Shown in pieces: positions 50,509-61,307 of a DNA stretch of 64,000 bases. The stretch spans positions 37,817,545 through 37,881,544 of the forward strand of contig NC_054548.1 of NCBI RefSeq assembly GCF_017654505.1, read 5' to 3'. Within the stretch, counting starts at the first letter, position 1, and the number at the start of each line of letters is the position of its first letter. The notes beneath the pieces were generated by a model, which saw only the letters and a program-made list of their open reading frames with translations, did not search any database and was not told where the DNA came from. The stretch comes from Polyodon spathula. Its lineage: Eukaryota; Chordata; Actinopteri; Acipenseriformes; Polyodontidae. A program made the position numbers and the translations under genes.

Positions 50509-50951
50509 GCCTCTTTCACACTGGCGTGCTCTACCCAGGTCAGGACCTGGTGTCATGCGGGTTGGGTACGCAATTTCACACTACTTTGATAAAGCAGGGT
50601 TAACCTGGGTGACAGGCGTAAGTGCACAATGACCCTTTCAATGCCATGGAACCGTCAGTCCAAATGTTGATTAGAGCAAATGTTTCTTCATCCCTTCTGC
50701 AGTCTGGCCCATGCTGTGTCTCAATTGACAAAACTATGGCAAAACACAATGAACTGAAATGTTCCTTGCAGAAGTGAAACCTTCACGCAGGCTTTGCTGT
50801 TTGTTATTGCGTCAGTTCACGAATGTCCGTCTGCATTTTGTCTCGCTCAACCTGGGTCAAAGCGTCTCGACCCACATCCTGAGATGGTTTGCTTGGACCC
50901 GGGTCAGATTCTGGGTCTGGACCCTGGTAGGAGTGCCAGTGTGAAAGGAAC
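50509..50951. mobile_element. TTAA-flanked MITE (Kolobok- or piggyBac-like)
   Basis: Left end gcctctttcacactggcgtg and right end ccagtgtgaaaggaac are inverted repeats sharing CTTTCACACTGGC. TTAA lies outside both (50,505-50,508 and 50,952-50,955). Inner sequence is also partly palindromic (acccaggtc near the left, gaccctgg near the right). TTAA duplication fits Kolobok or piggyBac. I favour Kolobok because the ends are not CCCT-type, but this is not decisive. Confidence 0.7.
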
Positions 50952-51049
50952 TTAAACTGCCCATAGTGGCCTCACACTGTTGACGGCGTTCTTGCAGATT
51001 TTTCTAATTTTGGTTCAATATCATACAGTGTCATACATTTGTACATTTA

Positions 51050-51372
51050 CAGCTATAGCCAACAGTCTCACCTAGAAATTTAGAATTGAGACATAATTAG
51101 GAACATAATTTAGATATGTTATTTAAAATCATGTAATCAATGACACTACAAAATTATATCTAAATTCTACCGGAAGCCAAGGTACAGTGTTTCATATTAG
51201 ATTTCAAAATGTTACATTTTCCAATTTATGTCAGTTTTTCAGTAAGTATATGGAAAACTACAAAGCGGTATGCGATTTCATAAGTTAATGTAACATTATT
51301 CAGCAGGTTTAATTTGATTTAATGAAGCAAAATTAAGTCTGTAGGGTGATGCGAAACATTTGGCCATAGCTG
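51050..51372. mobile_element. TA-flanked MITE, copy 2, uninterrupted
   Basis: A 323-bp element with ends cagctatagcc and ggccatagctg and flanking TA (51,048 and 51,373). It is homologous throughout to the outer parts of the 24.1-25.1 kb copy and shows its empty LTR insertion site, ggaacataattt, at about 51,100. Confidence 0.85.
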
Positions 51373-51374
51373 TA

Positions 51375-53595
51375 GGTAAACAAAAAATGGTTTCAGTATA
51401 CAAGCACTGTGCCTGTATTATATTTTTTGTAGACTTCATATACAACTCGATCTTCATTGGGAATACATTGCTAATCCTATGTACACAGTTTTAAATGTCA
51501 ATCAAACCTTAGTTTTAAAAGTAAAACTTACTGTGTGTGTACACACATTTATTTTGGTGTAGCTGTATGGATAACAGTAAATACGAGGCAGTACAGGTAT
51601 TGGTGGTCAGGAAAAAGGATATTTGATTGTTTCATTAAAATTAAATCTGTAGTCTGCTAAGTAAATTACAATCTGATATCAAGAAGCGTTTCAGCTCATT
51701 GCTAATGGCCCTCAAGTGAATTTTAATTGGCTGATTAAGATGGTATTTTACCTGGCCACGCGGTATCTGGGATTAGGAATGCCAACGTGACAAAAAACAG
51801 TGTTTATAAACAAAGTGCCCAAGTTTCAAATCTCAGAGACTTGAAGATAGCTCTGTTGGAATTTCCAGCACTGAACACACCCGTTGCCAGCACAGCTGCT
51901 GTGGAGTGAAATGCGGGCTTAAAAAAAAAAAAAAAAGAAAAGAAAAAAATGGTTGTCTATACACTTTTTAATAACTGTATATATTTAATTGTAGCAGTGA
52001 TTTTGTGATTGTTTGAGAATTAACTTGTAAAGTAAATACAAAACCCCCTTGAAAATGCATTGCATAAGATGGATTTGCAGTGCACTACCACTATTTTATG
52101 TACAGTATTAGCCTTTTCACTTAAAACATACGTAGAGTTAAATTCCGAGAACACGTTGAATGATGCTAGCATACCACTAAACGCTTTAAATGAAAACTGA
52201 GTTGGTCAAGGAGTCTGTTGGTTAAAAATAGGTTACATTATAGTAGGTGATATGTGATTTCCACGGTTTGATCTATGTAGATTTACTTAGTTATTGTTAT
52301 CACGTGTACCTATAAATAAGGTTACCGGTATAATACATTTGTAGCTACATGTTTACACGATATTCTACAAAAATAAATAAATAAATAAATAAATAATTAA
52401 CACATTGTAACGCTTTTGTTACAGAAGTTGGAAATGCATAAAGGTTGAGTTAAATGTTTTGTTTTCAACTTACATGGTAATGCATTTCTGAAACTCCATC
52501 GTGCCCTTGTTAAAATGACTACGCAAATTTGTGGAATTGACTATTGATTAAAATTAATCCAGCATGGAAGAGGTTAAGTTCCAACATTGGTAAAATCCAT
52601 TGTTTAACATCAGAGAGGGGTGAATGGCTCGTACCATTGTACAATCCTCGCAGTCACCCTGTGAAACTGCCGTTTGTTTTCATTCCCCTTTGTGAGTCAG
52701 ACGGGGTTAGACACCGAGATAATAAATAAATAAATAAATAAATAAATTACTCAGTAAGGGGAAAAATATTAGGGAACTGAGCACAAATCCTATTGTTAAA
52801 CTGCAGCAGAGAAGAAAAAACAGATGCACAGAACGTCTGTTTCTGAACTGAAACGGAAAAGTTTTCGTGGTCACAAGGGGAAAAGTAGTTCAGAATTGAT
52901 GAGAATGCAAGGACTGACGTCTGGATTTTAACATTTTAAGTCTTTATTAACGTGTGTACTACAACAGTTTTGAGGAATCTGTTCAATTGGCATTTTCCTT
53001 TTTTCTTAGAAGAGCATGTGCGCTCAGTCAAGCATAAATTGAGACGATGTTCAAACTGCGCTAAGTATGAGCAAAAAGTGTGACTGAACTGAGAAGAGAA
53101 AAAAAAAAACGTTCAAGAAACTTCAAAATTACCAGGAAAAATGATGTGGCAAGCGACTTGGTATTGACTTTAGCCGTTTAAACTTGTTGGGCCAACTACT
53201 GTGTTCAGATGCACAATATATTTGTAACCAGGACTGGATTATTTTTTATCTTTTTTTTCCCCCATAAATCTCACATTGAGAGATCCATCCAACTCACCAA
53301 AAAACCCTGTTGAGAATTGATTAATTTACGTAAAGACAAAGGAACAGATTTTGACTTTTAAAACACTTCAACTTTATTGGCATCTGGGAAACGTCATTAC
53401 ATTTGTTTCAGTGAAAATAACAGCGGATTCAAATAATACATAACGTTTTCTTCATGAGAACACGTGTTATATTTCTGTTTTATAGTCTGAAAACAGGATT
53501 ATGAAGGACCAGCCATCGTTTTGCTTGCAGTAATTACTTGGAATTATAAAGTTATTTAATTTTTTTTTTATCTCTTCCTATGAACCTTTTGAACA
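51375..53595. other. Intergenic/intronic; likely holds the 5' UTR and promoter of the short robo1 isoform
   Basis: Contains AAAT-type microsatellites at 52,371-52,397 and 52,718-52,746. The final several hundred bases before the ATG at 53,596 should include the transcription start and 5' UTR of the short robo1 transcript if that exon is a true first exon. I could not place a TATA box or start site with confidence, and the region is not CpG-rich. Confidence 0.35.
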
Positions 53596-53653
53596 ATGCC
53601 TGCACGTTTTATAGGAATGTACCTTGTGTTTGGATTCCTCAGTACTTGCTCAG
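53596..53653 (+). CDS. robo1: robo1 alternative first coding exon (DUTT1-type signal peptide)
   Basis: The ATG at 53,596 (gaacaATGc) begins MPARFIGMYLVFGFLSTCS, then the first base of a Gly codon at a GT donor (TCAG|GTATTT, phase 1). It has the make-up of a signal peptide: one basic residue, a hydrophobic core and small residues near the end. Position, length (19 codons plus one base) and sequence pattern match the first exon of the short ROBO1 isoform (DUTT1), whose human form also has an FYLFG-like core and ends CSG before SRLRQ. The phase equals that of the 22,161 donor, so both can splice to the same Ig1 exon. It would direct the receptor to the secretory pathway without the ERGND linker. 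That it is the same gene is inferred from phase, strand and order. Confidence 0.78.
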
Positions 53654-54192
53654 GTATTTTGTTTCCTTACTTTTTGCATTCATTATTATGGGATTGTAGT
53701 CTGATCTCACTTCATAATAGCTAGGTAAAGTCATTTTGTCTATTGAATACTCCTAGACATTGGACTGTTATCAACTGTAAACATCAATGTTACATTTTGT
53801 TTCTGGTTAAAATCAGTGTGTTCCCAGTCCGGCTCAGGAAATTGGTGTTCTCTTTAGTTTAAAATAAGACTCGAGGTTGATTTTATTTGAATGTACAGCG
53901 GTGCAATATAGCAGGATGTAGTGGTTGTGATTAGGAGGCTGGGTTTGAAACAATAGCCGATTACTGTGTTAACTGTTAACTGTAATTAAGCCCTATTATG
54001 ACCATGCGAGAGGAAACTATTCACTTTTGCTGTAGGATATGAATAACTTCCTTTAGTTCTTGGCTAGTCGGACCCAATAAATGCAGCGATATATTTTTAG
54101 GGTACCTCATTGCACACCCGCCTTCTGCGAACACCTTTACTCTGCTTTTGATGTGGCGGAAGACGCTTTGTGGAAATGACGATAACTACATT

Positions 54193-54255
<63 letters not shown>

Positions 54256-54262
54256 CACATAC

Positions 54263-54348
<86 letters not shown>

Positions 54349-56075
54349 ATATAAAACAACCATCATCATAATAAGAAAATAAACAGGAACTGTATCCACC
54401 TATCCCACGCAACCGCCCAACTCCTCCCGAAAAGAGTACAGGGTGAAATTTAAACTTGCCAAGCTGGGCCATATGGAAACCCTCGTCTATCGTTTTAATT
54501 AAAAAAAAAAAAAAAAAAAAAAAAAACTTTCTGTTCGTGCTGTTGACGCAGCGAGCAGTTTCATTATTGAGAAGCATTACAGGTAGGGTTTTGCGAAATA
54601 AGAAACAAAGCAAGTACCAATACTGTCACGGTACTCTGCACGTGCAATTTACATCCGTTTATTGGGTTATTACTGGATCTGAAACGACATTAACTAATAT
54701 AGTGATAAGGCAGGCAACAGGTAATTTAGTAACTGTCTGGTAAGAGTATTGATTATATGTTGTCTCTGTTGTGAAGGAAAAGTATGTAAATTAGATTAAT
54801 TCCTAAAACCACTGTTTAATGTTAATTGTACAAGGGTTTCAGCATTTAATACTGTAGGAGAAACAAAACTTCAATTAATTTCTAAAATGAATAAGTTTCT
54901 GTCCCTACAGCTAAAGTACCTTTGCTTTGGGGATACTGCATAAGCATACTGGACTGTACAAATGACACTTTGAACTTTGGACACTGGGCACATTTTTCTA
55001 AAAGAAACACATTCTGATGTTACAGAACTAACAATAAACAAATAGGTTGTAGGAGCTTTGCTTGGTGAATATGTGGGGAAAAAAACGTGAACTGTTCAGT
55101 AGCTTTGAGGTTAATGGGTATCTGGTCTCGTTTTAACTCTTCAATAAGTTTCTACTTATTGTTGCTTATTTACATAATAAACTTAACATTCAGCCTGTTA
55201 TTGCGAGACTCATATGTTGGGGATTTTCAGATGGTGTTTTGTGCTTTCTGTTTGTAAATGGTTATAGTTCATAATTAGCTGGTAAGTCAAAGTCTTTGCA
55301 TAAAAAGCTACTTCTAGTATGAAAACAAAACTTTTTGCCAGTTTTTTTTTTTTTTTTTTCTATGTAGCAGTTTTGTTGTCAGGATGACTAGTTTAACTGA
55401 AGTGCACTTTACCCGATTTGTGAAAGCAGAATAAACAAAAGAAAAATCTCATCAACATTAGAGAAATGGCAAAACTTTGAGGCAGTTTGCTCAATGTAGT
55501 CCCTCTGTGTCCACGTTTATTCGCTGTGTAGAGAGGTGTCAGTAGAATAATAAATGAAGGAAGAGGAGATTACTACAGAGATACAGGGATTAATGGTCAT
55601 TAGTTGGTGTTTGATATGGAGTTTTGTGCTTTGGGTTCTTATCATATCTGTAGATAACAGACAGACCAGAGCTAATGGGAGTGCTGATAGCTGCAAGGTT
55701 CACAGACCATCGCCTTCAAACTTTTCAGTTTACTTAAAGGTGTGGTGTACAACCATCATTTTCAGTTGTAATGGTAAAATATTACTCCTCCTTCTTCTAT
55801 AGTTTAGCCTTCTTTGCTCTATTCATAGGAGAAAGTAGCTGCTTGTTCTCAGTCTTGGTATGCATTCTCCAAAGGTAGCTGAAGCTAGGATAACAAGCCG
55901 CCTTATCCCCAAAGCCTGCTACTCACACTAGTAAGTGTAGTTGGTTATAAATGGTATTTTAAGGACCTGGTGTTGCTGAAGTAGCCAGAAAAGAGTACCC
56001 AGTTTCTGTAATATTTTAATGAAGGAACTGGAAGACATGAGTATGCTGCTGCTGCTTAAAGTATTTCCTTTGTCT

Positions 56076-56106
<31 letters not shown>

Positions 56107-58613
56107 CACTAACTTTTGAAAGCTCTCAATGTTAGCTTTGAATAAAGCTTGCTGTCAATCTGACTAAACTAATCTGAGCAGCAGGGAATTCAGATGATTT
56201 ACTCTCTGTTTATACCGTTCACTTTATAGAAAGTAAACTCGAAGCTAGAACAAAGCAAGCTTTTTTCCTTTTAATATAGAACATAGTGCCATACATTTTA
56301 GACAATGTTAACTGAAGTCAATTTTGAAAAAAAAAAAAAAACTAAAACAAACTAGCTTTTTGGTCACAAGGCTCCAATAATCTAGTGGAGAAGGTGTATT
56401 AGTGAGCGCTGGCTATTTTGAACAAGAATGTTATTGATTTATAAAATTGCAACAGGCCCAGGTGAGCAATTACGTTATGTGACTGTATGACACCTGGCTG
56501 GTTGATGAATGAACTATTTGAAGGCTAGGGTTTCTCGGGTAACACTGTCACCTTCCTGTCATTCTGCCAGTATGGATTGTAAAATATATATTTGATGGAG
56601 TCTCACGATAAATCAAACTGGAAACTAAGTACCTTTAGTTGGGGGTAAGGACCCTTTGGTGCACTAGAGGCCTGCCTTATACAGCCGAGGTTTGTGTTGT
56701 GCAATCAATCATTTTGTTAGCTTTTGTTGTTTTAAAGTAAACTTTTTTAATTACATTTTGTCCATTCCTGGTTTAAGAATTTGCTTTCTGTTCCATTAGA
56801 TCCCTTATTAAACCTATAGTAATATTAAAAAGCTCATGCTAGTTACTAGGCTCTTAAATATTCTAATCAAAGTTTCTGTACAGCCTGTAACACAATTTTT
56901 CTAGTAAAAGCTTCAAAAAGCCTGATTTTTCTTTTACACAATATGATAGTTACTTCTGCAGTACTTTTATCTGTTGTTAACAAGGCCACTTGTGCTTGTT
57001 AACGAATGAATTGCAAAATACTGTTAATGTTACGTTTATGACAACCCATACAACTAGGACAATTGGGGTTTTTACACTACAGCAATCTTAACTGAGACAT
57101 GCGCTACCTATTCATTGCAGCATAGACAAGGAAAGTGTGGAGCCTCCTCTGGTACCCACATGTGCAATAGTTAACACCTCCATTTTCCAGAAATGGATGG
57201 CTAAAAATAAACGGTCTGAAACACTGGAATGTAACCAATTTTTAGCAAGCCTTTAACTCAACGCACACAACGGAGAGTTAAACCCAAGTTGTTCAACTCT
57301 CAAACGTTGTGTTTTTTAATGGGAGTTCTGATGCAACTTAACTGATAGAGACACTACCACACCTCGGGAATATTGCTGGAGGTCCATTTGCCATTCCTTC
57401 ACTTAAGTTTAAAAGGTCTGAATAGGTAAAACTAAACCCAACTAATATATTAAGATGTCATACAGTCAGGAGATGGCATGTCCCATTGTGACCTGGAGGG
57501 GCTTCTGCCTCAGAAACTGATCTGTTTTTATTTGCTTGGTTAGCTGCTTTACTCTGTTCCAAGTCCTGTGGGGCACTACTGCAGCTTTCTCAACTGCTCT
57601 TTCACTGTGACCATAATGATTGAAGCAGCTATAAAAGTGGACATTTGATATCCAGTCTATGTATTACATCCTGAAGGTTTTTACTGACATGTTCCCCCAG
57701 TATTCTCATGTCCAGAGGGGCCCTGTGCCAGTGGGAAACTGCTGATAGGGTTTGTGCCACGTTTTTAAAGGGAGGATCTCTGGCAGTAAAAAACTGGACC
57801 ATGTTTTTAATAGTGTGTCCTAAATAGTTTTGATGTTGACGGTTGAGGCCATGTTCTGCAGGGCATCTGATTTAACCACATATCCTGTAATCACAGTTTT
57901 TTTTTTTTTTTTTCAACCATTTTCTTTGGAAGAGACTGAAGGGTTGGGAGGTATCACTTCTAAGGATTTTTCAGGCCACTGGGTTGAATTACACAGTCTA
58001 ATATTGTTAACCTGTTCTGCACCAGGAGAAAGTTGATATTCCTGAAGTGAAATGAATAAGTGACTATTTGATGTGCATAGAAATACCACAGTATACATGA
58101 ACAATGAGCTGTAGTTTTAATATGTAAAACCAAAAAACAGTGTTTGTTTTAGAACAGTTTTTAATGAAACTTGGTATTTGTATCACTAGTGTAGTCCTAT
58201 TTTAACTTATTCAGTTTAAGTTTTTGTTTTTAACATTCAAAACTTTTAATTTTCATAGAGTGAGTTGATCACTAGATTGTTTTTCAGAGTTTGACACAGT
58301 CAGTACGTGTACACAGTAAAATTTAGCATTTTCAGCACAGTAAATAACAAAAAAATAAATAAAACATATGTACTGTACTTTTGCAGTACTGCGTCATTTA
58401 CATTGTGTGTACAAATTCTGCATTATATTGCAATTTACAGCAGTGAGACTGCAGACAATTACTGAGTCTTTTAAGATGTTCTTTATCTTTTTAACAGCAG
58501 TGGAGGATATGGAATGGGTTTGGAGGACTGTGTTATTTGTTAATTTTTTTTAAAGTTTGGATTTTACATTATGTAAGTGCTCATTACCAACCTATATGGG
58601 CACTTGGGTCTTT

Positions 58614-58658
<45 letters not shown>

Positions 58659-58923
58659 GTGAATAAGTACTGTAGACAAGCATTTCAGATTTGATTTGGC
58701 AGATGCATTTATTCAGAGTTCCTGCTGACTCAGCTTAGATATAGGCCTGAAATGATAGCACTAAGTTGCACTGTATGATCATGCATGAAAGTAGGTGAAT
58801 GGAGAAACAAGGAGAAACATTGCCTTGTACTAAGGCTGCCAACTTCTAAAAGTGTTTTTAATAAACATTGAGCAGCTAACAGTTCTGTTTAGTTTATCTC
58901 ACTAGGTTATTGTTCCAGTCCAA
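53654..58923. other. robo1 intron; no further exon recognised
   Basis: AT-rich. It contains a CT/TA/TG compound microsatellite at 54,192-54,350, A-runs at 54,500-54,527, 56,079-56,106 and 56,327-56,341, and an AAT repeat at 58,615-58,657. The 158- and 95-residue frames at 54.1-54.7 kb are produced by simple repeats. Confidence 0.55.
54192..54350. repeat. Compound (CT)n(TA)n(TG)n microsatellite
   Basis: Successive CT, TA and TG runs, mostly uninterrupted, about 0.5 kb downstream of the robo1 alternative exon. Confidence 0.95.
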
Positions 58924-59081
58924 TTACACTGTGTAACAAATTATTATTTATTTTTTTTGGTTCCTGGGTAGTAAGTGTTATTTCCTAATTGCTTATGCCT
59001 CAAAAGTATAGAAAATGGCTATTATTCCCCACAAACTTTGCTTTTGTGACCAGGACAATGATATTTTGAAATTTACCTATT

Positions 59082-59177
59082 TTCCAGAACATTCCAGATA
59101 GATTCAGTGCTGAGTAAACTTGGAGTAACTTCTAGAACTTCTAGAACTTTCCAGTAATATAAATAGTAGTATAAATA
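59082..59177 (+). promoter_or_regulatory. Heat-shock-element arrays and TATA box of the transposon gene
   Basis: Positions 59,082-59,098 read TTCcaGAAcaTTCcaGA, three perfect alternating HSF-binding units plus part of a fourth. Positions 59,130-59,151 read TTCtaGAAcTTCtaGAActTTC, the last three units with correct 2-bp spacing. A TATAAATA box follows at 59,170-59,177, 73 bp before the first ATG (59,250). The order HSE, HSE, TATA matches vertebrate hsp promoters. Function is inferred from motif only. Confidence 0.65.
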
Positions 59178-59249
59178 CAGGGGCCTTAAGCCCACCAGTT
59201 CAGTTTAGTTCCAGCTGCCTAAGTGGATACATATCTGCATTTTTCTGAG

Positions 59250-61042
59250 ATGGCATCAAGAGGCTGCAAGCATCCGGCAGACGCATTTTGCTATGTCTGC
59301 GGCCAATTTATCAAGACGAGCGAAAAAGGACTCCGTGGAAGCATCTGCTAAGATGTGTGAGGCCTACAAGGCATATTTCGGCATGCCTGTCGGGGATCAA
59401 GACAAACCCTGGGCACCTCATTTCACCTGTGAGCACTGAAAAAAAACTCTGGAAGGTAAGATGGACAATTGTTGCTTGGAATTTTTTTTTAAAATTTGTT
59501 AATTTTTAAAATTGTAAAAGTTTTTAATTTTAAAATGTTTTACAATTTTCAATGTTATTGAAAAAATATATCATATATGAAAAATGTTGCGAGAATCTCT
59601 CACACATTAGTCATGGGTGAAATAAATGTATTTTTGTAGGATGGTACAGAGGGGAAAAGAGAGCCATGAATTTGGCGGGAACCCACTGACCACTCAAGCA
59701 ACTGCTACTTCTGCATGGTGGACCCTTCCTTCATCCATCGCCCCGGTGCCACACTGACATGAGCTCCCCGTACCCACTCCTCCGGAGAGAGAGTAGCCGT
59801 CTTTAGAAGAGAGCTGCAAGTCAGAGAGCGAGGAAGACGTTGTAGATCCAGATGACAATTTCAGAGGTGGAGCTGAGGAGAGAAACCCATACTACCCCAA
59901 CCAAAAAGACCTCAACGACTCGATTAGAGATCTTGGTCTCACCAAGTCCAATGCCGAGCTTTTGACGTCTAGGCTCAAGCAGTGGAACTTGTTGGAAGAA
60001 AGTGTGCAAGTCGCAGATCAGAGGAAGCGTCACCAACCTTTTTCCAGCTACTTCCCCCGTTCAAGACTGGCTCTCCTTCTGCCACAATGTTCGAGGCAAT
60101 CGGAATCGCCTGTAACCAGAATGAGTGGCGCCTCTTCATTGACCGCTCATCCAGGAGCCTCAAAGCCGTGCTGCTCTGTAATGGTAACAAGTACCCGTCT
60201 CTTCCCCTGGCTCACTCGGTGCACCTCAAAGAGGATTACAACAGCATCAAGACCTTGCTGGACGCCTTGAAGTATGATGAGTACGGCTGGGAGGCCATAG
60301 GAGACTTAAATGGTGGCATTCCTAATGGGTCTCCAAGGTGGTTTTACCAAGTTTCCCCTGCTATCTTTGCCTTTGGGACAGCAGGGACACCAAGACGCAC
60401 TACCACAGGTGGGACTGGCCACAGCGGACCGAGTTCTCTGTGGGGAGGAACAACGTCAAGTGGGAGCCGCTGGTGTACCCCCGGAAGGTGCTGATGCCAC
60501 CACTGCGCATCAAATTGGGCCTTATGAAACAGTTTGTCAGAGCTCTAGATAAGGAGTCGGCAGCCTTCAAGTACCTTCAAGACTTCTTCCCTAAGCTGTC
60601 TGAGGCAAAGGTCAAAGCCGGTGTCTTCGTTGGACCACAGATAAAGAAGATCCTGGAGTGCAGTGAATTCCCCAAGAAGCTCACTAGTAAGGAGAAAGCG
60701 GCTTGGAACAGCTTTGTCGCAGTGGTTCGGGGCTTCCTGGGCAATCACAAGGCCGAAAACTGTGTGGAGCTGGTTGAGACTCTGGTGAAGAACTATGGCA
60801 CAATGGGCTGTAGGATGTCCCTCAAAGTCCATATCCTTGATGCTCATCTTGATAAATTCAAGGAGAACATGGGAGCGTACTCGGAGGAGCAAGGCGAGTG
60901 CTCCCACCAGGATATAATGGACTTTGAACGCCGCTACCAAGGACAGTATAACGAGAACATGACGGGAGACTACATTTGGGGGCTGATTCGTGAAAGTGAT
61001 TTGCAGTATAATCGTAAATCTCAAAAAACTACTCACTTCTAA
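59250..61042 (+). pseudogene. Transposase-like gene of the 2.4-kb transposon, broken
   Basis: Exon 1 (59,250-59,455) starts MASRGCKHPADAFCYVCGQF with a C-x-x-C finger-like motif. A frame change follows near 59,320, and a TGA interrupts the later CEH region at about 59,438. An intron with a GTAAG donor (59,456) and TTTTTGTAG acceptor (ends 59,639) joins in phase to WYRGEKRAM. Exon 2 has a deletion and frame changes through 59,640-59,980. It then reads FEAIGIACNQNEWRLFIDRS and LKEDYNSIKTLLDAL (frame 59,982) and, after another shift near 60,310, a 235-codon open frame (60,338-61,042) with FPCYLCLWDSRDTK, RMSLKVHILDAHLDKF and GQYNENMTGDYIWGLI, ending THF. I have an impression of this as a multi-copy uncharacterised protein of fishes and arthropods. 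The superfamily is unknown to me. Confidence 0.75.
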
Positions 61043-61307
61043 ATCGTTGTAGTCATTTTTGTATTACTTTAGTATAAATACATGTTAATTTGGATTCATA
61101 TGTTGCTTTTTTCTGACTTTATGTGAACGAAAAGACACACATTCGCCCGTTTTCTCGTTGGAATTAGGTACATTTCAAAACATCACTGTCCTGGTCACAA
61201 AAACAAAGTTTGTGGGGAATAATAGCCATTTTCTATACTTTTGAGGCATAAGCAATTAGGAAATAACACTTACTACCCAGGAACAAAAATTGTGTTACAT
61301 AGTGTTA

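Larger units (their letters stand above)
58927..61304 (+). mobile_element. 2.4-kb DNA transposon with long inverted repeats
   Basis: The termini cactgtgtaaca and tgttacatagtg are inverted repeats flanked by the 3-bp duplication TTA (58,924-58,926 and 61,305-61,307). Similarity continues inward for about 130 bp: gttcctgggtagtaagtgtt then the atggctattattccccacaa block at 58,961-59,058, matched in reverse at 61,190-61,285. The interior holds one spliced, decayed transposase-like gene and a recognisable promoter. TWA target duplications (TTA here, TAA in the 23.5-kb derivative) would fit PIF/Harbinger-like integration, but I could not assign the protein to that superfamily. Confidence 0.88.

Noticed and set aside
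53596..53653. Assignment to robo2 rather than robo1
   Set aside because: The ERGND linker at 22 kb on the same strand is ROBO1-specific, and the exon resembles the DUTT1 start more than the ROBO2 start. Not fully excluded.
54137..54613. 158-residue frame with His-Thr, Tyr-Ile and Glu-Arg repeats
   Set aside because: Produced by the CT/TA/TG compound microsatellite and an A-run. No unique coding sequence.
60545..61036. 163-residue frame on the minus strand
   Set aside because: Antisense shadow of the transposase-like frame at 60,338-61,042.
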